NCBI GenBank assembly: GCA_963797765.1
Contig: CAWCQU010000007.1
Span: 124,001 to 188,000, forward strand
Source: JBGPTK01 sp963797765
Lineage (GTDB): Bacteria; Acidobacteriota; Terriglobia; Acidiferrales; UBA7541
DNA: 64,000 nucleotides
Reading direction: 5' to 3'
Shown here: piece by piece, positions 1 to 8,158 of the stretch
Layout of the letters: the number at the start of each line of letters is the position of its first letter
How positions within the stretch are numbered: the stretch's first letter is position 1
Translations under genes and position numbers: made by a program
Notes under the pieces: generated by a model
Seen by the model: the letters and a program-made list of their open reading frames with translations, nothing else
What the model was told of the DNA's origin: nothing
The model's database searches: none

Positions 1-684
1 AGGCCGCCGGCTTTCGCCTCCTGGAACCACAGCAAACTTCACCCAAATGGAGTGGCTGACGTGGTCTTCATATTCCACTTCCGCTTCCGCAAGAGCGGTG
101 CGATCGAAGATGCACCAATAAACCGGTTTCAGTCCTTTGTAGACGTAACCTTTTTCGAAGAAAGTGACGAACGCATTGGCGGTGGCAGCTTCATACGAAT
201 TGCTCATCGTCAAATACGGATCATTCCACTGGCCCAGCACGCCGAGGCGCTTGAAATCGCGGCGATGAGCATCCACATATCGAGTAGCAAATTCGCGGCA
301 CATGCGGCGGAATTCCTGCGGCGCTACGCTTCCCTTTTTCCCACCCAGCTCTTTTTCCACCTTGGATTCAATCGGCAGTCCGTGGCAATCCCATCCCGGC
401 ACATACGGCGCTCGAAAACCAGCCATGGTTTTCGATTTGACCACGAGATCTTTCAGAATTTTATTCAGTGCCTGGCCCAGATGAATATCCCCGGTGGGAT
501 ACGGTGGCCCGTCGTGCAACACATAGAGAGGCGCGGAAGATCGGGCATCCAGGATCCGATTATAAAGATCCAGGCGATCCCATTGCGCTAATTGCACAGG
601 CTCGCGCTCCGGCAATTTCGCCTTCATGGGGAAATCGGTGCGCGGTAAGTTGAGCGTGCTTTTTAGATCGAAGGGTTTATCCAT
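1..684 (-). CDS. ileS: Isoleucine--tRNA ligase, N-terminal 228 residues (gene runs off the left edge)
   Basis: Charges tRNA-Ile with isoleucine in the cytoplasm. Reading the minus strand from ATG at 684 gives an open frame to base 1 with no stop. It contains the class I signature region HDGPPYPTGDIHLG (residues 57-70; the HIGH box reads HLGQ), followed by ALNKILKDLVVKSK and YVPGWDCHGLPIE, all typical of IleS. The N-terminus (MDKPFDLKSTLNLPRTDFPM) is also typical. The family is about 930 residues long, so about 700 residues lie outside the window, including the KMSKS loop, the editing-domain core and any zinc finger. The 181 bases to the divergent TonB gene show no T-box leader that I can recognise. 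Confidence 0.96.
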   Translation of the reverse strand, partial: MDKPFDLKSTLNLPRTDFPMKAKLPEREPVQLAQWDRLDLYNRILDARSSAPLYVLHDGPPYPTGDIHLGQALNKILKDLVVKSKTMAGFRAPYVPGWDCHGLPIESKVEKELGGKKGSVAPQEFRRMCREFATRYVDAHRRDFKRLGVLGQWNDPYLTMSNSYEAATANAFVTFFEKGYVYKGLKPVYWCIFDRTALAEAEVEYEDHVSHSIWVKFAVVPGGESRRP

Positions 685-865
685 CTTGATCGGTTTTCAT
701 ATCTCCCGTACTTTCTTTCGCTTCCGAATCCTAGTGTGATGGGACGCCCCGTATGTTACAATGATTTCGAAAGCCTGTCAGCCGCAGTCCGGCCAGGCAT
801 CCTTTTTTGTGATGTTGAATCTAACCTGAAAGCCGGGGTTAGGTTAAAACCTGGCAACGGGGCAT

Positions 866-2066
866 ATGGCAGCTAACACCGGTAAATCGAGTTCCGTGAT
901 CCTCACTGGCCAGGCGAACGGCATGCCGCGCCTGGTTACCGACAGAATGTCCGGTCCGAAGCAATTCTTTTCCAATTTCAGGGACTTTCTTTTCGAACGC
1001 CAGGTGAAGGTGCGCAATGAAGCCTATAGCGCCCTGACGGACGTACACTTCGGCGCCGGATTGACGGAAAATTTCAAGGAATGGATGAAGGGCACTCCGC
1101 GCGAAGCTCGCGGACCCGTAAAGAATTCCGACATGCTGATTGCATGGCAACCCTGGCATCAGCGCTTTTGGAATAACGTGCGCGATGTTATTGCCCCGCG
1201 CAAGCTGCCACCGCTGAATGTTTCCAGCAAGCCGATTCCCGTACCGGAGATTTGGAGCAAGAACGAACGCTTCAAACGCGTGCAACTGATTTCGATTTTG
1301 GTGCACGTTGCGGTGATCGCGCTGATCGTGGTTCCCTTCCTTCCGAAACTGATGGCTCCGTCCTCCGTGCAGGCCACCGTCAAAGTGACACAGCTTGAAT
1401 TCTCGCCCTACCTGGCAAAATTGCCCGCGGGAGCAAAGCGGGCCGGTGGAGGCGGTGGCGGCGGCGAACACAATCCGATCCCTGCCAGCGTTGGAAAATT
1501 GCCGAAATTCTCGTGGACGCAATTCACTCCTCCCCGAGTCGTGGTCCCACAGAATCCAAAACTTCCGATGACGGCAACGGTTCTCGGTCCTCCGGAATTG
1601 CATCTTCCCAGTCCGAACATGCCGAACTACGGCGACCCGCTTTCGAAGCTGCTGAATGATTCGAGCGGACCTGGCAGCGGCGGCGGTATCGGTTCAGGCA
1701 GCGGTGGCGGAGTGGGCAGCGGATCGGGCGGCGGCGTTGGTCCTGGCGAAGGCTGGGGCACAGGCGGCGGCCCTCCAGGAGCGGGAACGAACGGATATGG
1801 AGTGCCCACCTGCGTCTATTGTCCGCAGCCGCAATATTCGGACGAAGCAGTAAAAGCGAAATACCAGGGCGTGATTACGCTGCAAGTTGTGGTGACCCCC
1901 GAAGGCAAAGCCACGAATATCAAAGTAGTCAAAGGACTGGGCGTTGGCTTGGATGAAAAGGCCATCGAAGCCGTGCGTGGATGGCGCTTCAAACCTGCCG
2001 TCGGGCCCCAATGGCCAGGCGAGCTCCGTGACGGCGTTGATCGAAGTTACGTACCGACTGCTGTAA
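866..2066 (+). CDS. TonB-family energy-transducer-like protein, frameshifted near its C-terminus
   Basis: Probable inner-membrane protein with a periplasmic TonB C-terminal domain. A cytoplasmic region of about 137 residues precedes one membrane segment (RVQLISILVHVAVIALIVV, about 138-156). Then come a Gly/Ser-rich linker (about 270-310) and a TonB_C domain beginning near CVYCPQPQYSDEAVKAKYQG and containing VVVTPEGKATNIKVVKG and AIEAVRGWRFKPAVGP. The start is ATG 866, with only a weak purine-rich stretch upstream. The frame breaks at the CCCC run 2006-2009. With one C fewer, the reading continues GPNGQASSVTALIEVTYRLL and stops at TAA 2064-2066, the expected end of a TonB domain. As written, the frame instead runs on to 2302 through a repeat and into the converging permease gene, giving an unrelated tail. 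Confidence 0.85.
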
Positions 2067-2110
2067 ACTCCGAAAATTTCCAATCAGACGTAATTCCCAA
2101 TCGCGATTCA

Positions 2111-2206
2111 AGTGGCACAGCCACTCACTCCTGGCTGTGTGCTTTTCCCGAAATGGTGAACAAAATGCGCAGAAAACCGCACCGCCAGGAGTGTGGCCGT
2201 GCTACC
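2111..2206. repeat. REP-like inverted pair between convergent genes
   Basis: One palindrome at 2115-2142 has arms GCACAGCCA and TGGCTGTG around CTCACTCC, a slightly expanded loop. A degenerate copy in the opposite orientation lies at about 2183-2206 (CGCCAGGAGTGTGGCCGTGC). The pair sits between the restored end of the TonB gene and the end of the permease gene, and could fold into a long hairpin. Related copies occur at about 4896, 15135, 16150 and 28398. Confidence 0.6.
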
Positions 2207-2210
2207 TCGA

Positions 2211-4853
2211 CTACTCGTAGCGGAGGGCTACCATCGGATCTACCTGCATGGCGCGGCGGGCGGGAATGTAGCAGGCGAGCAGGGCGACGATCAGCAGGGT
2301 GACAGTTACCGCGGCGAAGGTGGCGGGATCGGTGGGACTTACTCCGTAGAGCATGCCGGACATTAGGCGGGTGAGGCCTAGCGCGGCCAGGATGCCGATG
2401 ACCACTCCGATCAGGGCCATCTTCACGCCTTCGCCGAGGACCATGCGAAGGACGTCTCCGCGCTGCGCGCCCAGGGCGATGCGAATTCCGATTTCGTGTG
2501 TGCGCTGGCCGACCAGGTAGGAAATTACTCCATAAATTCCCACGGCGGAAAGCGCCAACGCCAGAGCCGCGAACACCCCGAGCAGAATCATCGCGAAGCG
2601 GCGAGCATCGAGCGTACCGGCAACGATCTCGTCCATGGTTTGGGCGCCGTAAAGCACTTGCTGGCTGTTCATTTGTGACATCGCGCTGCGAATCGCGCCA
2701 AACGCCGCGAGCGGATTTCCGGCAGCACGAATCACCACATCCACGCTGTGGGCTTCGCGCAGGATGGATTTGTCTCCGAATTGCATGAAGGGGAAATAAA
2801 ACTCTGTCTGCAACGTGAACTTATCTTCTTCGCCGAGGCCCCATTGATTCACGTGGCCCACCACGCCGATGATTTCGCCCTTTTCGCCGTCTTCAAAATT
2901 CAGCTGCTTGCCCAGCGGATTCTGCCGGGGAAAATATTTGTGCGCGAATGCTTCGTCGATCACGATCACGAAGTTGGAGTGTTCGTCGTCCTGCGGGGTG
3001 AAGAAACGGCCGCTCAGAAGCGGAATTCCCATTACCTGCAGGTATTCCGGTTCCACTGCGTAGAACATCGCCGACTCCATTTCGTGGGTGGTCGGAGGCT
3101 TCGGAGTTCCTTCGAGCCAGAATTGATCTTCCCAGTCGCCGGTCATCGGAAGAGAGCCGCCCATCAGCGATGCCGCCTGAATTCCGGGGATGGCTGCTAA
3201 TTTTTCTTTTACCTGGCGGAGTGCGGAACGAATCGCGTCGGGACTTGCGCTGCGCATGGAAGGGGGCAAGGAAAGCTCGAACGTCAGCACATTGTGCGAA
3301 TCAAAGCCAGGATTCTTGCCCCACAGATGGACAAACGTGCGAATCATCAGTCCGGCGCCGGTTAGCAGAATCAGAGCAAGGGCCATTTCGACCATTACGA
3401 AGAGCCCTTGCGTGCGCTGGCGCACGCCGCTCACTCCCCGGGCGCTTTCCTTTAGAGTTTCCTGCAAGTTTGGCTGCGAGGTTTTCAGCGCGGGCGCCAA
3501 GCCGAAGAGCACGCCCGCAAGCAGTGTGACGCCAATCGTAAAAATCAAGACGTGGGAATCGAGACGGACGTCATCCACACGCGGCAGGGTGGCCGGCAGC
3601 GTGTGCAACGTTGCTTGCAGTCCCCAGGCCGCAATCAACAAACCGAGCGAACCTCCGGCGACGGCCAGCAAAATACTTTCGGTCAAGAGTTGCCGGATGA
3701 TTCGTCCGCGGCCGGCTCCAAGCGCTGCGCGAATGGCGAATTCCCGGGCGCGGCCGCTGGAACGCGCCAGGAGCAGATTTGCAATATTGACGCAGGCAAT
3801 CAGCAGGACGAATCCAACCGCGCCAAAAAGCACGAAGAGAACCGGTTTGATGTCGCCGGTCATTTCTTCCCTCAGCGGGTAAAGGCCCACCCCCGTGCCT
3901 TTATCCGCTTCGGGATAAGCCCGCGCCAGATTATCCGTGATTCCGTTCATATCGGCCTGCGCCTGTTCGAGGGTGACGCCCGGCTTGAGGCGGCCAACTG
4001 CCACAATTCCCAGCGCGATCTTGCGATCGTGAAAATCGGGATTGTCCCACTGGCCGATGGGCGTGTAGATATCCGCGTTGACGTGCTCGCCGTGATTGGT
4101 GAAATGAAATTCGGCGGGAATTACGCCGACGATGGTGTACCCGATTCCGTCGAGCGTGATTTGCTTCCCGATACTGCCCCCGGATGCTCCGAATTTGCGC
4201 TTCCAAAAACCCGTGCTAATCATGGCCACGGGCGCGGCGCCTCGGCGGTCCTCTTCCGGCAGAAAATTGCGGCCCAGCACGGGAGAAACTTCAAAAGCCG
4301 GGAAGAGCGCGGCGGAGATTCTTTCACCGCGCACGTGTACGGGCTCTCCACTGCCGGTCAAGTTGAACGACGCGGGGCGAAATGCCCCCACGGCGGTAAA
4401 GGATTGATTTTGTTTTTGCCAGTCGAGGAAATTCGGGTAAGAAAATGTGCTCTTATTAAAATTTGCGGTCTTGCCGAAAAAGATTACTAGGCGGGCGGAA
4501 TCATGGAAGGGGAGTGGATTTAGCAAGACGCCGTTTACTACGGAGAACAGTGCTGTGTTTGCGCCGATGCCTAATGCGAGTGTGAGAATTGCGACGATCG
4601 TGAAGGTTGGATTCTTTCTCAGGGAACGAAGGCCGTAGCGGACGTCTTGTGTGAACCGTTCGAGAGAGGTCCATCCCCAGGTTTCGCGCGTGACTTCCTT
4701 GATTAAGCCTACGTTGCCGAATTCGCGCCGCGCTGCGGCTTCTGCCTGCAGGGCAGGTTCGCCTCGCCCGATGCGGTCGTGAATGGCCATTTGGATGTGG
4801 GATTCGATTTCGGCGTTCAGATCTTCCCGCTTTCGCGACCATGAGAATTTCAT
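2211..4853 (-). CDS. ADOP-type MacB/FtsX-like ABC transporter permease
   Basis: Integral membrane protein of 880 residues in the acidobacterial duplicated orphan permease family. A cytoplasmic prefix of about 75 residues (from MKFSWSRKREDLNAEIESH) leads to DVRYGLRSLRKNPTFTIVA and the first membrane helix. A MacB-type periplasmic domain follows (SYPNFLDWQKQN, VLGRNFLPEEDRRG), then the paired FtsX domains (VLLIACVNIANLLLARSSGR; GIYGVISYLVGQRTHEIGIR) and the C-terminal YIPARRAMQVDPMVALRYE. The start is ATG 4853 behind a good ribosome site (AAGGAGAG). It is the last gene of a padR-ADOP-ADOP run. No ATP-binding gene is adjacent, as is usual for this family; substrate unknown. Confidence 0.9.
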   Translation of the reverse strand: MKFSWSRKREDLNAEIESHIQMAIHDRIGRGEPALQAEAAARREFGNVGLIKEVTRETWGWTSLERFTQDVRYGLRSLRKNPTFTIVAILTLALGIGANTALFSVVNGVLLNPLPFHDSARLVIFFGKTANFNKSTFSYPNFLDWQKQNQSFTAVGAFRPASFNLTGSGEPVHVRGERISAALFPAFEVSPVLGRNFLPEEDRRGAAPVAMISTGFWKRKFGASGGSIGKQITLDGIGYTIVGVIPAEFHFTNHGEHVNADIYTPIGQWDNPDFHDRKIALGIVAVGRLKPGVTLEQAQADMNGITDNLARAYPEADKGTGVGLYPLREEMTGDIKPVLFVLFGAVGFVLLIACVNIANLLLARSSGRAREFAIRAALGAGRGRIIRQLLTESILLAVAGGSLGLLIAAWGLQATLHTLPATLPRVDDVRLDSHVLIFTIGVTLLAGVLFGLAPALKTSQPNLQETLKESARGVSGVRQRTQGLFVMVEMALALILLTGAGLMIRTFVHLWGKNPGFDSHNVLTFELSLPPSMRSASPDAIRSALRQVKEKLAAIPGIQAASLMGGSLPMTGDWEDQFWLEGTPKPPTTHEMESAMFYAVEPEYLQVMGIPLLSGRFFTPQDDEHSNFVIVIDEAFAHKYFPRQNPLGKQLNFEDGEKGEIIGVVGHVNQWGLGEEDKFTLQTEFYFPFMQFGDKSILREAHSVDVVIRAAGNPLAAFGAIRSAMSQMNSQQVLYGAQTMDEIVAGTLDARRFAMILLGVFAALALALSAVGIYGVISYLVGQRTHEIGIRIALGAQRGDVLRMVLGEGVKMALIGVVIGILAALGLTRLMSGMLYGVSPTDPATFAAVTVTLLIVALLACYIPARRAMQVDPMVALRYE

Positions 4854-4895
4854 CTGCTTCTCTCCTTGCCAACGTTTACTGAGTCAGAAAAGCAA

Positions 4896-4923
4896 GGCAC
4901 GCAGCCAGGAGTGGCTGCGCTAC
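4896..4923. repeat. REP-like palindrome between two permease genes
   Basis: GCAGCCAGGAGTGGCTGC (4901-4918) is a palindrome with 7-base arms around GGAG, a variant of the dispersed element in this window. It lies 30-70 bases downstream of the second ADOP gene's stop and just before the ribosome site of the first, so it could affect transcript stability within the operon. Confidence 0.5.
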
Positions 4924-4928
4924 CACGA

Positions 4929-7577
4929 CTACTCGTAGCGGAGGGCTACCATCGGATCGATTCGCATAGCGCGGCGGGCTGGGATGTAGCAGGCCGCTAG
5001 TGCGACAAACACCAGGATTGCTGCGACGCCGGCGAACGTCAGCGGATCGGTTGCGCTGACTCCGTACAGCATTTTCGACATCAGGCGCGTTAGGCCTAGC
5101 GCGGCGGCGATACCGATTCCGATTCCGAGGAGCGCCATCCTGGCCCCTTCGCCCAGCACCAGCCGCAGCACATCCCTCCGCTGCGCGCCCAGAGCCATGC
5201 GAATACCGATTTCGTGCGTCCGCTGTCCCACCAGATACGAAATCACCCCATAAATCCCCACGCTGGCCAGCAGCAGAGCGAATATGGCAAACGATCCCAG
5301 CAGAATCATCGAGAAGCGGCGCGTGGCCAGCGTATCGGAAATTATTTCGTCCATCGTCTGCGCGCTGTAGACCACTTGCTGGCTGTTCATGCTTTGCAAA
5401 TTATGCCGGAGCGATTCGTAAAGCCCCGGCGAATTGCCCGCGGAACGCACCACGATTCCCACTCCCGCAGGCATCAACTTCATCAGGACGTCGTCCATTT
5501 GCATGAAGGAAAGATACATCTGCGCTCGGAGGCTTTCTCGATCATCCGAATCGAGGCCCCACTGTTTCACATGCCCCACCACCCCCACAATTTGCACGGG
5601 AGTATCCGAATCATCGATGTTGATGAGTTTCCCGACGGGATCTTCATTTCCGAAATATTTGTGGGCCAGCACATCATCCACCACCACGACCCTCGGCGAA
5701 TGATCGGTATCTTGCGTCGTAAGAAATCGGCCGCGCTCCAGTGGAATCTTCATGACTTCCAGATAATCAGGATCGACCACGTACTTCAGCGACCAGTTCA
5801 TGTCATTCAGATTCGCCGGTTTTGGCTGGCCCTCGAGCCAGAAGAGCTCTTCATCGTCCCAACCCATCGGAAAAGCTCCCCAGGTGTAAGAAGCCGCCTG
5901 GATCTCCCGCATGGAATCGATTCTCCGATGAATCTCGCGAAGGGCTGCTCGAATCGCGTCCGGACTCGCCGCTTGCATCGGTGGTGGCAACGAAACCGCG
6001 AGCGTCAGCACGTTGTGGGAATCGAAGCCCGGATTCACGCTCCAGAGACGCGACAGCGTGCGGATCATCAGTCCCGCACCAATCAGCAGCACGAATGCCA
6101 GCGCCAGCTCAGCCGTCACAAACACTCGTTGCGCGGCGTGCCGCCTGCTCGACGCGGCCCGTCCGCCCTCTTTCAATGTTTCCTGCAAATCGGTCCGCGA
6201 AATCTTCAAGGCCGGTGCCAGCCCAAACAGGATTCCTGCCAGGCATGAAATTGCCAGAGTGAAAATCAAAACGTGCGCATCGAGCCCGATCCCCGCAGCT
6301 CGTGGCAATGCTTCGGGAAGCTTTTTGAGCGCGGCCTGCGTGCCCCAGGAAGCCAGCAGCAAGCCGAGTGCGCCACCAGCAATCGCAAGCAAAACGCTTT
6401 CGGTAAGAAGCTGCCGGACAACGCGGCCTCGTCCCGCTCCCAACGCGGCACGAACGGCAAACTCGCGCGCCCTGCCGGTCGAACGGGCCAGCAATAGACT
6501 GGCGACATTGACGCATGCGATCAGCATCACAAATCCAACAGCGGCCAGCAGCAACAGAAGAAACGGTTGAATGTCGCCGACCATTCTTTCCCTCAGCGGC
6601 ACTAAGCTCGCGCCCGTTCCTTTGTCGGCTTCGGGAAAGGCCGCGGCTAGGTTTTGCGCCACCTGATTCATGTCCGCTCGAGCTTGGCGCAGAGTTGTCC
6701 CCGTTTTCAGGCGGCCGATTCCGTGAAATCCCAGACCCGCGCTGCGATGTTGCAGAAGGTTATTGCTCCACTGGATGATGGGCACGTACACTTCCGCGTC
6801 ACGGAAGCCGGTCAGGCCGGAATTAAAACCCGCCGGAATCACTCCGACAATCGTGTAATCCTTTCCGTCCAGGGCCAATGTTTTGCCCAGGATGCCGGGG
6901 GACGATCCAAATTTGCGTTTCCAAAATCCCGCGCTGATCAAAACTACTGGGCCGGCGCCTTGCTGGTCATCTTGCAGAACAAACGTCCGGCCGATTTCCG
7001 GTTTCACGCCAAGCACACGGAAAAAATCAGGAGCAATTAATTCAGCGCGCACCCGTTCGGTTTCGCCCAGGCCCGTGAGAGTGAAATTCGTGCCCCGGTA
7101 AATCGCCATGCCGGAAAACGTGTGATTGTCTTTTTCCCAATCCAGAAAATTCGGAAAGGAAATCGATCCGGTTTCAAAATTCGGCTTGCTGGCGTGCAAC
7201 GTGATGAGTTGTTCCGGATGCGGAAACGGCAGCGGGTTCAGCAGCACTCCGTTGACCACTGAAAAAAGCGCGGTGTTCGCCCCGATTCCGAGCGCCAGCG
7301 TGAGCACTGTGATCGCCGTGAAGCCGGGATTTTTTCGCAGCATTCGCAATCCGTACCGCACGTCCTGCAGCAGATGCTCGAGCCACCGCCATCCCCACTG
7401 GTCTTTCGTGGCTTCCTCGATCAGTCGCTCGTTCCCAAGTTCGCGGCGGGCCGAGGATTCGGCGCTGGCGCGCGATTCGCCGCGTTCCACGCGTTCGTTT
7501 ATTGCCATTTGCAAATGGCTTTGTATTTCCTGGTTCAGTTCTTCGTTTTGTTGTTCGCGACGCGGCCAGAGTTTCAT
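4929..7577 (-). CDS. ADOP-type MacB/FtsX-like ABC transporter permease
   Basis: Protein of 882 residues, closely similar in layout and many blocks to the neighbour at 2211-4853, so probably a tandem duplicate. It has a cytoplasmic prefix (MKLWPRREQQNEELNQEIQS), then DVRYGLRMLRKNPGFTAIT with the first helix, a MacB-like periplasmic domain (SFPNFLDWEKDNHTFSG), a central helix group (MLIACVNVASLLLARSTGR), a second periplasmic domain, and GIYGVISYLVGQRTHEIGIR to YIPARRAMRIDPMVALRYE. Its ATG (7575-7577) overlaps the TGA of the padR gene (ATGA), so translation is probably coupled and PadR probably controls the operon. No ATPase gene is adjacent. Confidence 0.9.
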   Translation of the reverse strand: MKLWPRREQQNEELNQEIQSHLQMAINERVERGESRASAESSARRELGNERLIEEATKDQWGWRWLEHLLQDVRYGLRMLRKNPGFTAITVLTLALGIGANTALFSVVNGVLLNPLPFPHPEQLITLHASKPNFETGSISFPNFLDWEKDNHTFSGMAIYRGTNFTLTGLGETERVRAELIAPDFFRVLGVKPEIGRTFVLQDDQQGAGPVVLISAGFWKRKFGSSPGILGKTLALDGKDYTIVGVIPAGFNSGLTGFRDAEVYVPIIQWSNNLLQHRSAGLGFHGIGRLKTGTTLRQARADMNQVAQNLAAAFPEADKGTGASLVPLRERMVGDIQPFLLLLLAAVGFVMLIACVNVASLLLARSTGRAREFAVRAALGAGRGRVVRQLLTESVLLAIAGGALGLLLASWGTQAALKKLPEALPRAAGIGLDAHVLIFTLAISCLAGILFGLAPALKISRTDLQETLKEGGRAASSRRHAAQRVFVTAELALAFVLLIGAGLMIRTLSRLWSVNPGFDSHNVLTLAVSLPPPMQAASPDAIRAALREIHRRIDSMREIQAASYTWGAFPMGWDDEELFWLEGQPKPANLNDMNWSLKYVVDPDYLEVMKIPLERGRFLTTQDTDHSPRVVVVDDVLAHKYFGNEDPVGKLINIDDSDTPVQIVGVVGHVKQWGLDSDDRESLRAQMYLSFMQMDDVLMKLMPAGVGIVVRSAGNSPGLYESLRHNLQSMNSQQVVYSAQTMDEIISDTLATRRFSMILLGSFAIFALLLASVGIYGVISYLVGQRTHEIGIRMALGAQRRDVLRLVLGEGARMALLGIGIGIAAALGLTRLMSKMLYGVSATDPLTFAGVAAILVFVALAACYIPARRAMRIDPMVALRYE

Positions 7578-7933
7578 GCGCCACCTTCACTCTTCGCGGG
7601 ATTCAGGATTCCGGCAATCGCTCCGGAAAGTTGTTCCCAGCGGGAGCGTTCCGAAGCCAATTGTTTTTTTCCCGCGGCCGTGAGCCGGTAGAATTTGGCG
7701 CGCTGGTTGTTTTCGGAAACTTTCCAATCCGCGCTGATCCATTTCTGCCCTTCCAGGCGGTGCAGAGCGGGATAGAGCGAGCCGGTATCCACCTGCAGAA
7801 TGTCGCCGGAATTCAGACGGATCGCCTGGCTGATGCCGTAACCATGCTGCGCACCCCATTGCAGGGTCTGCAAAATCAGCAGATCGAGCGTGCCTTGCAA
7901 TAATTCAATTCGATTTTGATAGCGTTCTTTCAT
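7574..7933 (-). CDS. PadR-family transcriptional regulator
   Basis: A 119-residue winged-helix repressor of the short PadR type. Characteristic blocks are ELLQGTLDLLILQTLQWG, HGYGISQAI, DTGSLYPALHRLEGQKWISADW and AKFYRLTAAGKKQL, followed by a short C-terminal helix. I chose ATG 7933 because GAAAGGTGG lies just upstream; a longer in-frame extension to 7996 has no family similarity. Genes of this type commonly head ADOP operons in acidobacteria and probably regulate them in response to an unknown ligand. A perfect inverted repeat at 7978-8013 upstream is a plausible operator. Confidence 0.93.
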   Translation of the reverse strand: MKERYQNRIELLQGTLDLLILQTLQWGAQHGYGISQAIRLNSGDILQVDTGSLYPALHRLEGQKWISADWKVSENNQRAKFYRLTAAGKKQLASERSRWEQLSGAIAGILNPAKSEGGA

Positions 7934-7977
7934 CTGCCACCTTTCACGAGCCGCCAAACCGTTAGACGCCGCACGAG

Positions 7978-8013
7978 GTAGAACGTCTACAGCCACGGGT
8001 GTAGACGTTCTAC
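7978..8013. promoter_or_regulatory. Perfect inverted repeat upstream of padR (candidate operator)
   Basis: GTAGAACGTCTACA (7978-7991) and its exact reverse complement TGTAGACGTTCTAC (8000-8013) flank GCCACGGG. Each arm is itself nearly symmetric (GTAGA-ACG-TCTAC). It starts 45 bases upstream of the padR start codon, a position suited to autoregulation. It could instead be a dispersed hairpin repeat; only one copy was noticed in this window. Confidence 0.45.
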
Positions 8014-8158
8014 ACCCTTGACCCTGGGCAAATCCAGTGCCGATTGCTGTGGGACGTCATCTGCTTGTGGCGAATCGAGTTAATGTGCTTTGGAGTTTTT
8101 GGGGGTTATAGGGGGATGCCCGTTTGCGGGATGCTTCGTTGCGAAACCGGACACTGGA

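Noticed and set aside
685..865. T-box or other riboswitch ahead of ileS
   Set aside because: The spacer to the divergent gene is only 181 bases and shows no specifier stem, T-box sequence or terminator.
2001..2302. Programmed +1 frameshift in the TonB gene
   Set aside because: No slippery site with a following structure, and the alternative tail runs into the converging gene; a sequence error or mutation is simpler.
5214..6248. Open frame of 344 codons on the plus strand
   Set aside because: Antisense of the second ADOP gene; the sequence is His/Arg-rich with no domain, a GC-rich shadow.
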